Assembly: GCF_900129295.1 (NCBI RefSeq)
Contig: NZ_FQUU01000003.1
Location: forward strand, 331,774 to 395,773
Direction: 5' to 3'
DNA: 64,000 bases
DNA from: Flavisolibacter ginsengisoli DSM 18119
GTDB lineage: Bacteria > Bacteroidota > Bacteroidia > Chitinophagales > Chitinophagaceae
Under the pieces are notes generated by a model, which worked only from the letters and a program-made list of their open reading frames with translations, ran no database searches and had not been told where the DNA came from. A program made the translations under genes and the position numbers. Positions 44,929 through 55,058 of the stretch are shown here, one piece after another (positions within the stretch are counted from its first letter, which is position 1; each line of letters starts with the position of its first letter).

Positions 44929-46581
44929 TCAAACAAATGAAAAACTGTCTCCATTAAATAATCCTTTGTCACTTAGTTTAAGGTGTGGAATTACCAGCAA
45001 CGCCATAAACGACAGGGTCATATAGGGCGCGCCAAGGGTAGAACCCATTGATTTGGCTGCTTGATCAATAGCTGAATATTGTTCGGCAATGCTATAGCCG
45101 TCATTGGCGCTCATTAATCCTGCAATGGGAAGTGCTATTATTGTTTCCTGGCTTGAAGTCGCAAGACTTACCCCGCCTTTATTTTCGATGACAAGATTCA
45201 CTGCTTTGCAAATTGATTCATCATCAACTCCTACAGCAACGATATTATGTGAATCATGGGCCACAGAAGAAGCAAGGGCACCATTCTTTAGTCCAAACCC
45301 TTTGATCCTTGCTTTAGCCACCGGCATATCCTGGTACCTGTTTACAACAACTATTTTTAAAATATCTTTTTCAATATTGGCACCGCCCGCTTCGGAGAGG
45401 TTTTCAGCTGTCAAAGTCAATGCATTGGTAATCAGTTGACCATCCAGCGCTTCTATTACATGGACAGCAGATCCCTTCTCAGGAAGACTGGTAGAGAAAT
45501 CAGAGACGTTTTTTTTACTGCAATTGAAATTATTTACGGCCGTTACAGATGCAGCTTTTGTAGCCTCAATAAGTGATCTGCCTTCTTCAGCAACCAGTTT
45601 GCCGTTTACGTAAGTTTGTACCACATCAAAGTTTTCAAGGTCTTTCACTAAAAGGAAATCTGCGAAATCGTTTTTCCTCAGCAGGCCAACTTTCAGTTTA
45701 TAGTGAACAACAGGGTTCACACAGGCAGCGGCTAAAATTGTAAATACATCAATTCCTCTTGCTGCCGCCCTCTGGCACAGCTGGTTTATATGCCCATGCA
45801 CCAGGCTATCCGGATGTTTATCATCACTGCAAAACATCATCTTGTCAGGGAAGTCAGGAAGCAGGTCGATCAGGGCGTCAAAATTGCGGGCTGCACTTCC
45901 TTCCCTGATAAGTATCTTCATTCCCCGCTGCAACTTGTCCAATGCTTCTTCTTTTGTGAAACATTCATGGTCAGTTGAGATGCCGGCATTAATATACTTT
46001 GAAGCTAATTCTCCCGTTAGTCCTGGAGCATGGCCATCCACAGGCTTATTGTATTTATGTGCTGTTTTTATTTTCTCCCTCACTTCTTCATGCCCGTTTA
46101 GCACACCAGGAAAATTCATCATTTCACTCAGGTAAAGAATTTCGTCTCTCCGCATCAACAAGTCTATGGCCTTTGCATCTATAGTGGCTCCTGCAGTTTC
46201 AAAGCTGGTAGCGGGAACACAACTGGGAGCACCAAAATTAAATTTAAAAGGCACCGTGTTTCCATTTTCAATCATGAAGTTAATGCCTTCCATTCCGCAG
46301 ACATTGGCAATTTCATGTGGATCACTAACTGTACCCACAGTACCATGAACCACTGCCAGCCTTGCAAACTCCGAAGGAATGATCATGGAGCTTTCTATAT
46401 GAACATGTGCATCAATAAACCCAGGTATGATGAAGTGATTAAAATCTTTACCCAGGCCTGCTTGCTCATCCACCTTTGTTATTGCTACGATCCTTTCCTT
46501 TTCCACCTTTATTTCTGCAGCATATATCTGTTTGGCAAATATGTCTACAAGCTTTCCCCTGATGATAAATGACTCCTTCAT
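44929..46581 (-). CDS. ade: Adenine deaminase
   Basis: It deaminates adenine to hypoxanthine for purine salvage. The 550-residue protein belongs to the amidohydrolase superfamily: metal ligands in [39 protein letters not shown] and [11 protein letters not shown], plus the C-terminal adenine deaminase domain with [23 protein letters not shown]. Length and order of motifs agree with bacterial Ade, distinguishing it from other amidohydrolases. An AT-rich divergent gap with overlapping promoter-like boxes separates it from the following gene. Confidence 0.95.
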   Translation of the reverse strand: MKESFIIRGKLVDIFAKQIYAAEIKVEKERIVAITKVDEQAGLGKDFNHFIIPGFIDAHVHIESSMIIPSEFARLAVVHGTVGTVSDPHEIANVCGMEGINFMIENGNTVPFKFNFGAPSCVPATSFETAGATIDAKAIDLLMRRDEILYLSEMMNFPGVLNGHEEVREKIKTAHKYNKPVDGHAPGLTGELASKYINAGISTDHECFTKEEALDKLQRGMKILIREGSAARNFDALIDLLPDFPDKMMFCSDDKHPDSLVHGHINQLCQRAAARGIDVFTILAAACVNPVVHYKLKVGLLRKNDFADFLLVKDLENFDVVQTYVNGKLVAEEGRSLIEATKAASVTAVNNFNCSKKNVSDFSTSLPEKGSAVHVIEALDGQLITNALTLTAENLSEAGGANIEKDILKIVVVNRYQDMPVAKARIKGFGLKNGALASSVAHDSHNIVAVGVDDESICKAVNLVIENKGGVSLATSSQETIIALPIAGLMSANDGYSIAEQYSAIDQAAKSMGSTLGAPYMTLSFMALLVIPHLKLSDKGLFNGDSFSFV

Positions 46582-46679
46582 TGAATAAAGCTATCAAAAT
46601 AATTTTGCGGGTTTCCAAAGCATTTCTTTTTTCAATCAATTATGCCTTTGTAACTTTTCCGCTTTAATTGCAAATACAC

Positions 46680-49600
46680 ATGAGGAAATTATTGTTATGT
46701 ATTCCTGTATTTCTTGCTTTTGTGGCACCAGCTCAAAAGAAGAAAAGCAGCCCAGGCCTTGAGTCATCAGAATCCGTTCTTTTATCTAAAGTAAATTATA
46801 GATTGGTTGGACCCTTTCGTGGTGGCCGCAGTGGGGCTGTGGCAGGAAGCTTCACTAACAAGAATACTTTTTATTTCGGAGCTACTGGAGGTGGAGTATG
46901 GAAAACAACAGATGGTGGTAGCAACTGGAAAAATATCAGCGATAAATTTTTTGGCGGCACCATTGGATCTGTGGCTATAGCACCCAGTGATGAGAATATC
47001 ATTTATGTGGGAGAAGGTGAAAATACCTTGCGCGGCAATGTTAGTGAAGGTTTGCAGGGTATGTGGCGAAGCGAAGATGGTGGCAGGACATGGAAGAATA
47101 TCGGACTAAAAGATGGTCGCCATATTGTACGGATTCTTATTCATCCCCGAAACCCTGATATTGTTTGGGCTGCTGTTATGGGGCATTTATTTGGACCCAA
47201 TCAAATGCGGGGTATTTATAAAACAATAGATGGAGGTAAATCGTGGAAACGGGTATTATATGTGAACGAACAAACAGGTGCTTCCGATCTTGTTATGGAA
47301 GAAGGAAATCCTGAAGTGTTGTATGCAGGCACCTGGAGGGCTTTGCGTACACCCTACAGTATGGAAAGTGGTGGTGAAGGAAGTGGGCTTTGGAAAAGTA
47401 TAAATGGCGGTGAGACCTGGACCAACATATCATCAAAAAAAGGTTTGCCTAAAGGTGTGTGGGGCATTGTATCAGTTGCTGTATCTCCATCAAACCCTGA
47501 TAAGATCTATTCGCTGATTGAAAACCAGGATGGTGGCATGTTTATGTCTAACGACGCTGGTGAAACCTGGACACTTACCAGTAATGATAATAATATCAGG
47601 CAAAGGGCATGGTACTACAACAAAGTGTTTGTAGATCCTAAAAATGACAACCTGGTATATGCGCCCAATGTAAATCTTATGCGAAGCAGGGATGGTGGCA
47701 AAACCTTTCAATCCATTAATACGCCTCACGGTGATCATCATGACCTGTGGATAGATCCTTCAGATGGTAACCGGATGATAGTAGCAGATGATGGTGGAGC
47801 ACAGGTAAGCTTTGATGGCGGTGCCAATTGGAGCACGTATATGAATCAACCAACTGCGCAGATATACAGGGTAAGCACAGATAATTCTTATCCCTACAGA
47901 ATATTGGGCGCCCAGCAGGACAATAGTACTGTCAGGATTAAAAGCAGGTCTTCCGGGGAAGGTATCACACAGAACGATTGGGAACCAACTGCAGGGGCTG
48001 AGAGTGGCTATGTAGTAGCCGATCCTTTGAATCCGGATATTGTTTATGGAGGTAACTATGGGGGGTATCTTTCAAGGCTCGATCATAAAACCGGCGAGAA
48101 CAGGGCCGTGTCCCCATGGCCGGACAATCCCATGGGAGCAGGTGCAGATGTGCAGAAATACCGCTTCCAGTGGAACTTTCCTATTTTCTTTTCACCACAC
48201 AATCCCAAACGTTTATACACTGCCGGTAATGTATTGTTTGTAACAGAAGATGAAGGCCAGACATGGCAGCAGATATCTCCTGATCTTACAACAAATGATA
48301 AATCAAAACAAGGTCCAAGCGGAGGACCCATTACAAAGGATAATACTTCAGTAGAATATTACAGCACCATTTTTACTGCTACAGAATCTCCATTGGAAAA
48401 GGACCTGTTATGGACCGGAAGTGATGATGGAATCATTTCTGTTAGCCCGGATGGAGGAAAGAACTGGTCAAATGTTACGCCCAAAGGTTGTCCCAAATGG
48501 ATGATGTGGAATTGTATTGAGGCAGATCCTTTCAAAAAAGGTACAGCTTACTTTGTAGGCACACGTTATAAGCTTGATGATTTTACACCTTATATCTATA
48601 AAACGGAAGATTATGGCAAGTCATGGAAACTGATCACCAATGGCATTCCTTCTATGCATTTTGCCAGGTGTTTACGTGCAGATCCCAAACGTCCCAGACT
48701 GTTATACGCAGGAACAGAATATGGCATGTATATCTCGTTTGATGATGGTGCCAACTGGCAAAGCTTTCAGCAAAATTTACCAATGGTGCCTATAACTGAT
48801 CTTACTATTAAAGACAATGACCTTGTGGTAGCTACCCAGGGACGTTCATTCTGGATAATAGATGACCTTGGTGTGATCCAGCAATTGGATAGATCAATAG
48901 TTGATAAGAATCTGCACGTTTTCCAGGTAAAACCTACCATACGCATTCCTGGCAACCGTTTTTCGCAATCTTTCGGAACACCTAAAAACGCAGGAACCAA
49001 TCCACCTTCGGGAGTGGTTTTTAAATATTATGTAAAAGAGATCCAGGATTCAACAAAGGCAGTTGTAACTATTTTTGATAAAGAACATCATGAGATAAAA
49101 TCTTTTTCTTCGGATGCAAAAGATGCTAAGTCTAAATTGGATATTGGAAAAGGTATGAATACATTCTCCTGGAATTTACTATACCCCGCATCCGAAAGAG
49201 TAGAGGGCATGGTATTATGGAATGGAGTTCCATCGGGTATCGTTGCTCCTCCCGGGTCTTATTATGCCAGGTTCAAAATTGGGCTGGATTCAGTTGATGT
49301 TCCATTTGTGATCACACCAGACCTGACTTATAAAACTACGCAGCAGGAGTATGATCAACAGTTTGCTTTTCTTAAAACAGTTCAGGCTAAGTTTGATTCT
49401 ACGCAAAAAACCATTAAGGATATCCGTAATTTACGTAACCAGATCAATGCTTTTACCAGTTTACAGGGAAAGGATATTCCTAAAGATGTAAAATCAATGG
49501 CAGATAGTATTAATAAGCAGATGACTACCATAGAAGAAAACCTTTACCAGACCAAGGCAAAAAGTGAGCAGGATGTGTTGAATTATCCCATTAGATTGAA

Positions 49601-49799
49601 TGATAAATTATCCGGTCTGTTTGATGTAGCTAACAGTGGCAATTTTGCACCGAGTAAACAATCACAGGAAGTGTTTAAAGATATCAGTGCTCAGGTCGAT
49701 GAACAGCTCCAAAAATTCAGGACAATTAAAGAAAAAACCATTCCTGCTTTTAATGAGTTGATTCGTCAAAAATCCTTACCTCTTATAGGTATAAAATAA
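46680..49799 (+). CDS. Exported VPS10/BNR-repeat beta-propeller protein
   Basis: The 1039-residue protein has a signal peptide (1-18, cut after APAQ), then many Asp-box/BNR repeats of the type S.DGG.TW (KTTDGGSNWKN, SEDGGRTWKN, SNDAGETWTL), building one or two beta-propellers up to about residue 720. The C-terminal part is a beta domain and a helical, partly coiled region. Such proteins are often called glycosyl hydrolases, but the catalytic signature is not shown; sortilin-like VPS10 propellers bind proteins or glycans. I start at ATG 46680 (MRKLLLCIPVFLAF), not the upstream TTG, because the signal begins there. Two TAnnTTTG-like boxes lie upstream (46600-46607 exact). Confidence 0.9.
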   Translation: MRKLLLCIPVFLAFVAPAQKKKSSPGLESSESVLLSKVNYRLVGPFRGGRSGAVAGSFTNKNTFYFGATGGGVWKTTDGGSNWKNISDKFFGGTIGSVAIAPSDENIIYVGEGENTLRGNVSEGLQGMWRSEDGGRTWKNIGLKDGRHIVRILIHPRNPDIVWAAVMGHLFGPNQMRGIYKTIDGGKSWKRVLYVNEQTGASDLVMEEGNPEVLYAGTWRALRTPYSMESGGEGSGLWKSINGGETWTNISSKKGLPKGVWGIVSVAVSPSNPDKIYSLIENQDGGMFMSNDAGETWTLTSNDNNIRQRAWYYNKVFVDPKNDNLVYAPNVNLMRSRDGGKTFQSINTPHGDHHDLWIDPSDGNRMIVADDGGAQVSFDGGANWSTYMNQPTAQIYRVSTDNSYPYRILGAQQDNSTVRIKSRSSGEGITQNDWEPTAGAESGYVVADPLNPDIVYGGNYGGYLSRLDHKTGENRAVSPWPDNPMGAGADVQKYRFQWNFPIFFSPHNPKRLYTAGNVLFVTEDEGQTWQQISPDLTTNDKSKQGPSGGPITKDNTSVEYYSTIFTATESPLEKDLLWTGSDDGIISVSPDGGKNWSNVTPKGCPKWMMWNCIEADPFKKGTAYFVGTRYKLDDFTPYIYKTEDYGKSWKLITNGIPSMHFARCLRADPKRPRLLYAGTEYGMYISFDDGANWQSFQQNLPMVPITDLTIKDNDLVVATQGRSFWIIDDLGVIQQLDRSIVDKNLHVFQVKPTIRIPGNRFSQSFGTPKNAGTNPPSGVVFKYYVKEIQDSTKAVVTIFDKEHHEIKSFSSDAKDAKSKLDIGKGMNTFSWNLLYPASERVEGMVLWNGVPSGIVAPPGSYYARFKIGLDSVDVPFVITPDLTYKTTQQEYDQQFAFLKTVQAKFDSTQKTIKDIRNLRNQINAFTSLQGKDIPKDVKSMADSINKQMTTIEENLYQTKAKSEQDVLNYPIRLNDKLSGLFDVANSGNFAPSKQSQEVFKDISAQVDEQLQKFRTIKEKTIPAFNELIRQKSLPLIGIK

Positions 49800-49812
49800 T
49801 TGGCATGATTAT

Positions 49813-49848
49813 GAAAGCAGGAAGAAGATTCCTGCTTTCATGTTTTTT
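49813..49848 (+). terminator. Rho-independent terminator of the BNR-repeat gene
   Basis: An 11-bp perfect stem (GAAAGCAGGAA / TTCCTGCTTTC) with a 5-nt loop is followed by a run of T. It lies 14 bp after the stop codon. Confidence 0.9.
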
Positions 49849-49879
49849 GTTCGAAGCAACATATGGTTTATTATATTTG
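49846..49879 (+). promoter_or_regulatory. Promoter of the LytTR regulator (-33 TTTG, -7 TATATTTG)
   Basis: TATATTTG (49872-49879) matches TAnnTTTG exactly, with TTTG (49846-49849) 22 bp upstream at the end of the terminator T run. It places the transcript start just before ATG 49895 and rules out the longer in-frame reading from 49805. Confidence 0.6.
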
Positions 49880-49894
49880 TTTATACCCTTAATT

Positions 49895-50590
49895 ATGAAG
49901 TGTTTAATTGTAGATGATAATAAGATGGCCAGGATGGCCCTGAAGCAATTAGTAACCCAGGTTCCTTCACTTGAATTGGTGGCTGAATGCAGCGATGCTA
50001 TGGAAGCTAATGCAGAACTGGATGATACTTCAATTGACTTGTTGCTGCTTGATATTGAAATGCCAGGTATGAGTGGCCTTGAACTTATAAAAAAAATGGG
50101 CAATAAAAAGCCATTGATCATATTTACAACTGCCAAGGCAGATTATGCAGTAGAGGCTTTTGAACTGAACGTTGTAGATTACCTGATCAAGCCAATTGCT
50201 TTGCCACGGTTCAAGCAGGCAATAGAAAAGGCCAATGAAGCATTGGAAAGCAATAAGGAAGAAGTAAAGGTTGAAGAACAGGGTTTTGTATTTGTCAAGG
50301 ATAATGGCATTCTTAAAAGAATCAGTATTGATGATATTCTATTCCTGGAAGCAATGGGAGACTATGTAAAGGTCCATACTGCACAGAAATTTCATGTAGT
50401 ACATGCAACTTTAAAATCAATTGAAGAGAAGCTTCCTTCTTCAAAATTCATCAGGGTTCACCGCAGTTATATTGTTGCTATTAATAAAATAGACTATATA
50501 CAGGAAGGTACTATCAGTATTGGAAAGACCAGTATTCCTGTAGCGGATACCCATAAAGCTAATCTTAACAAAAGATTGAATCTTCTTTAA
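49895..50590 (+). CDS. LytTR-family response regulator
   Basis: The 231-residue regulator has a receiver domain (residues 1-120, phosphoacceptor Asp53 in LLLLDIEMPGMSG, Lys in DYLIKP) and a LytTR DNA-binding domain (about 135-230, FVFVKDNGILKRISIDDILFLEAMGDYVKVHT ... FIRVHRSYIVAINKI). Such regulators usually pair with a LytS-type sensor kinase, which is absent here; the hybrid kinase 430 bp downstream is of a different class. The target genes are unknown. Confidence 0.93.
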   Translation: MKCLIVDDNKMARMALKQLVTQVPSLELVAECSDAMEANAELDDTSIDLLLLDIEMPGMSGLELIKKMGNKKPLIIFTTAKADYAVEAFELNVVDYLIKPIALPRFKQAIEKANEALESNKEEVKVEEQGFVFVKDNGILKRISIDDILFLEAMGDYVKVHTAQKFHVVHATLKSIEEKLPSSKFIRVHRSYIVAINKIDYIQEGTISIGKTSIPVADTHKANLNKRLNLL

Positions 50591-50797
50591 AATTTCATCG
50601 TAGCTAATATCCCCTTCATCGAAGCGTTTCTTTATTTAAACTAACTGGTGGCCTATACAAAAAAAGGGCGCTTACATTTGTTTTGTATTCATAAAATGAG
50701 ATCCGGTTTATGAATTCAGTTCATTAGGATTGTATTGTAATCGTTATAGCAATACACCTGGTAACTAAGCAACCAACAGGATATTTCCTGTTTTTTT

Positions 50798-50998
50798 ATG
50801 AAAAGATTTATTGTATTCATATTATCCCTTTCTATTCTCATTACTTCTGAGTATTATTTCTTTATTGAAATATTTTCTCAAAAGAGATCATTTGTTCTAT
50901 TGCCCAGCCTGGTAGTAATGATCTTATCCATCTATGGGATCTTTCGCTTAGCAAAAAAAACTATACTAAGTTCCAAACACAGTAGCCCGGCAAATTGA
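50798..50998 (+). CDS. Small two-helix membrane protein
   Basis: The 66-residue reading has two strong membrane segments (FIVFILSLSILITSEYYFF and SFVLLPSLVVMILSIYGIFRL) and a basic, Ser-rich tail. It lies 25 bp upstream of the hybrid histidine kinase on the same strand, in a 430-bp gap between regulators. No family is recognised. It might be a membrane partner of the kinase, or an unrelated small protein; moderate confidence because of its size. Confidence 0.5.
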   Translation: MKRFIVFILSLSILITSEYYFFIEIFSQKRSFVLLPSLVVMILSIYGIFRLAKKTILSSKHSSPAN

Positions 50999-51023
50999 TT
51001 TTCGTATTTTCGGTAGCAATACT

Positions 51024-53192
51024 ATGCGCAAACCGGAATTAAGATATGTCGTGTTATGGTTATTTTTAGTGGGTATACTGGTTATCGTTTTTCTCCAGGT
51101 AATCTCTGGTTACAATATAAACAGGTTGATCCAGGGCAATCAACGCCTGCAAGGAGAGATCCGGCTTCAGAATGATCTGCGCAAGCTGGAATCAAATTTA
51201 TTGATGGTGGAGAGCGATATAAGAGGTGCAGTTATTTCCTCTGACCGTTCTTCTTTGAACAATATTGACGGCAGGATTCAATTTATTAGTTCTGAACTTT
51301 CCAATCTTCAGCATATTAATAAGGACCAGGTACAGTCATTCGAGATCCACAACCTTCAGTATTTAGTCAATGAAAAATTAAACTTCAGCCGTAAAATACT
51401 TGATGCATTTAAACAGCATGGAAAGGATTCTGCAGAATCCGTTATCAATTCCCATAAAGGGCAGATACTCAGGGATAGCATAACGCACGTTATAACAGTA
51501 CTAGATAATAACCGCCAGGCTAAATTAAACCAGCTTACTGCTACCACTGAATCCTCCGGGCGCAAAGCCCGTCTTTGGGGCCTTGTGGTCACTGCGATAG
51601 CCCTCCTGGCAGTTATCCTTGCCTTTTGGTACATCCTTAGCCAGGGACGCCATCAGCAAAGGATAATAAGTTTATTGAATGAATCGGATAAGCGTAACCG
51701 TGAAGTGGCTCAAATGAAGGAGCAGTTCCTCGCCAATATGAGCCATGAAATTCGCACACCTATGAATGCTATTTTAGGATTCACTAACCTGTTGCGTCGT
51801 ACGCAGTTAAATGATAATCAAAGAGATTATGTAAGGAACATTCATTCAGCAAGTGAGAACCTGCTGGCCCTTGTAAATGATATCCTTGACCTTTCAAAGA
51901 TAGAAGCGGGGATGATGCACCTGGAAGAAGTGAGGTTTAGCCTGAATAGCCTCATCAACTCTGTAGGTGCCATGTTTATTGAAAAGATCAGGGAAAAGCA
52001 ACTAAGCCTGGATGTGCACATAGATAAAGATGTACCTGATGTATTACAGGGCGATGCCGTTCGTTTAACACAGATACTAGTCAATCTTATAAGTAATGCT
52101 GTAAAGTTCACTCATGAAGGCTCTATTAGCATCGCGGTTCATAATGTGGCCATCAGTGAGTCAGAGGTCAGGTTGCGTTTGATCATTTCAGATACCGGTA
52201 TTGGCATTGCTCCGGATAAACAGAATTATATTTTTGAAAGATTCCAGCAGGCTGATACCGAAATTACCAGGAGATTCGGAGGTACAGGCCTTGGACTTGC
52301 CATTGTAAAGCAGCTGGTGGATCTGCAGCAGGGCCATATCAATTTAAAAAGTGTTTTGAACAAAGGCACTGAATTTACAATAGAATTAAATTATAAACTT
52401 CCGGATATAGACCAGATGTATTCTGAAGCCCTGGCAGCAGAGGTAGAACCTGTAACCCTTCAGCGTATTAAGGCATTGATAGCAGAAGATAACATCATGA
52501 ATCAGCAACTGATTGCTCATTTATTTAAAAGCTGGTCCATTGATTTTACTATTGTTAACAATGGCGCTGATGCCATTGAGGAGCTAAAATTGAATAATTA
52601 CTCCATAGTGTTAATGGATATACAGATGCCTGAAATGGATGGTTATACGGCAACAGAAAAGATCAGGAAAGAATTACAGAATGATATACCCATAATTGCA
52701 ATGACTGCCCATGCGATGACTGGTGAAAAGGAAAAATGCCTGGCCTTAGGAATGAATGATTATGTATCGAAGCCAATTAAAGAAACAGTCCTTTATAATA
52801 TCATAGCCCGGCATGCTCAACATGTCACTGATAATGTCAATGATCATATTGTACCTATAAACCTGGAATATCTTCACCAGTTATCTGGCAATGATGCTGA
52901 TTTTGAAAGGCAGATATTAGAACAATTTCAAATGCAGATGCCCGAAGAACTGAATTTGTTAAAGTATGCTATCCAGGTAAGGGATCATGACAAAATCAGG
53001 CGTACAGCGCATACGATGAAATCAACCGTTGGTTATGTGGGCTTATCAGAAGAATTGACCCCTGTCTTATCAGAGATTGAAAACGTTGAACAACTTACAG
53101 ATGATTCAGTTTTGGAGGAGCGTTATAATTTCATTTCTGCAAGGTGCAATGAAGCGTTGGAAGGCGTAAAAAGATTACTTAAAACCGCTTAA
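51024..53192 (+). CDS. Hybrid sensor histidine kinase with receiver and HPt domains
   Basis: The 722-residue protein has two membrane helices (residues 7-27 and about 185-205) around a helical periplasmic sensor that looks like CHASE3 (28-180), then HisKA with His241 in MSHEIRTPMNAILGF, HATPase with the N, G1 and G2 boxes (LISNAVKF, DTGIGI, FGGTGLGLAI), a receiver with Asp532 (VLMDIQMPEMDG) and a C-terminal HPt domain with His663 (RTAHTMKSTVG). It can run a complete His-Asp-His relay and would pass the phosphate to an external regulator. The signal is unknown. Confidence 0.95.
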   Translation: MRKPELRYVVLWLFLVGILVIVFLQVISGYNINRLIQGNQRLQGEIRLQNDLRKLESNLLMVESDIRGAVISSDRSSLNNIDGRIQFISSELSNLQHINKDQVQSFEIHNLQYLVNEKLNFSRKILDAFKQHGKDSAESVINSHKGQILRDSITHVITVLDNNRQAKLNQLTATTESSGRKARLWGLVVTAIALLAVILAFWYILSQGRHQQRIISLLNESDKRNREVAQMKEQFLANMSHEIRTPMNAILGFTNLLRRTQLNDNQRDYVRNIHSASENLLALVNDILDLSKIEAGMMHLEEVRFSLNSLINSVGAMFIEKIREKQLSLDVHIDKDVPDVLQGDAVRLTQILVNLISNAVKFTHEGSISIAVHNVAISESEVRLRLIISDTGIGIAPDKQNYIFERFQQADTEITRRFGGTGLGLAIVKQLVDLQQGHINLKSVLNKGTEFTIELNYKLPDIDQMYSEALAAEVEPVTLQRIKALIAEDNIMNQQLIAHLFKSWSIDFTIVNNGADAIEELKLNNYSIVLMDIQMPEMDGYTATEKIRKELQNDIPIIAMTAHAMTGEKEKCLALGMNDYVSKPIKETVLYNIIARHAQHVTDNVNDHIVPINLEYLHQLSGNDADFERQILEQFQMQMPEELNLLKYAIQVRDHDKIRRTAHTMKSTVGYVGLSEELTPVLSEIENVEQLTDDSVLEERYNFISARCNEALEGVKRLLKTA

Positions 53193-53648
53193 GCTTTCAC
53201 AATCTTTTATACTACTTCGGCTAATTAAGAACTACCTTACACTTATCGATTTTTTTGGGGCTTTCACCGAAACAAATATTGTACGGAATAGTGGCTATGT
53301 ACCTTTATATCGCCTTCTGATAGATTAATAGATCGTAAGATTTCTACATAGAATTTAAGAACTTGGTTTCGTATGGTTAAGGGTGAAGCCCTGCTTTTCT
53401 AAGCGGGGCACTTTTTTTCCCTAAAACGTTTTACAGAGCTTCCCTCCAATTGCCATAACAATTGGGAAGCAATGTCCTAATCAACAGCGTCCTGTTTCTA
53501 CAGGAGGCTCTTATTTTAACACCAGGACTTTCTCCCGCAAATATCAAATTAAAATTTACTTGATCTCTGTCAACTATGAACAGATCATGTAAATGATGCG
53601 CACAGAAATTAATTAATGATCCCCTATGTAGTAACTCAAACCTCTGGT
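53193..53648. other. 456-bp gap with several hairpins
   Basis: No gene is convincing. The stretch contains a terminator-type hairpin (53383-53418), a second bulged hairpin (GCTTCCC-AATTG / CAATT-GGGAAGC, 53438-53470) and a CCTGT/ACAGG stem (53491-53505). A TACCTTTA box near 53315, close to TAnnTTTG, precedes the terminator by about 70 bp, which could mark a short noncoding RNA. Otherwise it is AT-rich spacer between the kinase and the convergent trmD. Confidence 0.5.
53383..53418 (+). terminator. Rho-independent terminator-like hairpin
   Basis: GCCCTGCTT pairs with AAGCGGGGC (one G-T pair) around a 4-nt loop and is followed by seven T. It lies about 190 bp after the kinase stop, so it may end that transcript or a separate small RNA. 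Confidence 0.75.
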
Positions 53649-54335
53649 TTACTCCTCATGCTTCTTATAAATATCCGGTCTTCTTTGCCTGGTTCTATCA
53701 ATAGCCATTTCATGCCGCCAGTCATCTATTTTTTTAGGATCCCCACTAAGCAATACATCAGGTACTTTCCACCCTTTATATTCAGCAGGTCGGGTATACA
53801 CGGGTGGTGCCAGTAAATGATCCTGGAAGGAATCTGTTAATGCAGAGGTTTCATCATTCAATACACCAGGCAGCAACCTGCCAATAGCATCAACCAATAC
53901 AGCGGCTGCAAGTTCACCTCCACTCAATACATAATCGCCAATGGAAACTTCTTTGGTGATATAATGCTCTCTTATACGCTCATCTATCCCTTTGTAATGA
54001 CCGCAGATCAACAAAAGGTTTTCGTTAAGTGAAAGTTGATTTGCCATTTGCTGATCAAGTGTTTTGCCATCAGGTGTCAGGTAAATGATCTCATCATATT
54101 TTCTTTCCTTTTGAAGCGACTCTATGGCATTCACCAATGGTTCGCACATCATCACCATGCCTGCACCGCCACCATACTGGTAATCATCCACCTGACCATA
54201 CTCATTCACTGCCCATTGCCTGAGGTTATGGGTATTCACCGTGAGCAGACCCTTATCCTGTGCTCTTTTCATGATGGAATGGGAGAGGGGACTGTTCAGC
54301 AACTCGGGCAATACAGTTATTATATCAACATGCAT
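53649..54335 (-). CDS. trmD: tRNA (guanine-37-N1)-methyltransferase
   Basis: TrmD methylates G37 of tRNAs reading CNN codons, preventing frameshifts. The 228-residue SPOUT enzyme shows [24 protein letters not shown], the [13 protein letters not shown] stretch, [33 protein letters not shown] and the C-terminal [24 protein letters not shown]. It is not linked to rplS, rimM or rpsP here, unlike in many bacteria. A consensus TATCTTTG box sits only 4 nt before the ATG, suggesting a leaderless mRNA. Confidence 0.96.
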   Translation of the reverse strand: MHVDIITVLPELLNSPLSHSIMKRAQDKGLLTVNTHNLRQWAVNEYGQVDDYQYGGGAGMVMMCEPLVNAIESLQKERKYDEIIYLTPDGKTLDQQMANQLSLNENLLLICGHYKGIDERIREHYITKEVSIGDYVLSGGELAAAVLVDAIGRLLPGVLNDETSALTDSFQDHLLAPPVYTRPAEYKGWKVPDVLLSGDPKKIDDWRHEMAIDRTRQRRPDIYKKHEE

Positions 54336-54339
54336 CCGG

Positions 54340-54347
54340 CAAAGATA
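54340..54347 (-). promoter_or_regulatory. -7 box abutting the trmD start codon
   Basis: TATCTTTG on the minus strand (exact TAnnTTTG) is followed by CCGG and then ATG. Transcription would start at or next to the A of the start codon. Confidence 0.5.
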
Positions 54348-54435
54348 GGCCAGGCAAAAAAAAGTGCTCTATCCTTTAATCCTTGTTTAAGGGATGGGTA
54401 GAGCACAATTGAAACGAAAACCAACGATACACTCT

Positions 54436-54963
54436 TTACTGATTACGGCGCATGATGCGTTCCATATTCTTTACTTTTACAGCCATCAATAAGCCGAAAA
54501 TAAGTAGGGTAACAACAGCTAAATAACCAATAAAGAATCCATAGTTGGTGATGGACAATGGTGTATATACAGGGCGTAATTTGCCCGGTTTGTTAAACGG
54601 TGCCTTCTCTGTACCTGCACTGGCTTCTGATTTAATAAATTCCACAATGCTTTTGATATTGTCACTCGTAAGATCGGGATGATCAGGCATTGGGATCTTA
54701 TTGAATTTATCAAAAAGAGCTACTGCATCTTTATCGCCTTTTTTAATTACCGTTTGAGAAGAGTGAACAAAATTAATGATCCAGTCTATGGACCGTCTCT
54801 GGTCTACACCGGCCAGGGCAGGTCCGGTAACCACTTTGTTTACATTGTGGCAAGCTGCGCAACGGGAACTAAATATAGCTTTTCCCTCCTCTACAGGAGG
54901 CGTAGCCATAACGTGTGAACTTATAAAGAATATCAGAGCTAATTGAGTGATCTTCCTTTTCAT
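54436..54963 (-). CDS. Membrane-anchored cytochrome c
   Basis: The 175-residue protein has a signal peptide (1-20), a class I cytochrome c domain with heme motif CAACH (Cys35, Cys38, His39) and a likely Met ligand in IPMPDHP, and a C-terminal membrane helix (about 142-165) followed by a basic tail. It is the last gene of the cytochrome oxidase operon and probably feeds electrons to the CuA site of subunit II. Confidence 0.9.
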   Translation of the reverse strand: MKRKITQLALIFFISSHVMATPPVEEGKAIFSSRCAACHNVNKVVTGPALAGVDQRRSIDWIINFVHSSQTVIKKGDKDAVALFDKFNKIPMPDHPDLTSDNIKSIVEFIKSEASAGTEKAPFNKPGKLRPVYTPLSITNYGFFIGYLAVVTLLIFGLLMAVKVKNMERIMRRNQ

Positions 54964-55058
54964 TAGTAATGCGTTGTTTTCTTTTCGTTACAAAGCTGAA
55001 AGAATAAATTTTCCAAAATGATTACTTCAAACAGTAGAACAGATGATTTTGGTCAGGT

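Noticed and set aside
49805..49894. Longer N-terminus for the LytTR regulator
   Set aside because: It runs through the preceding terminator and upstream of the promoter; MKCLIVDDNK at 49895 is the typical start.
53616..53816. 66-residue plus-strand reading over the trmD end
   Set aside because: It overlaps trmD on the other strand and shows no domain or promoter.
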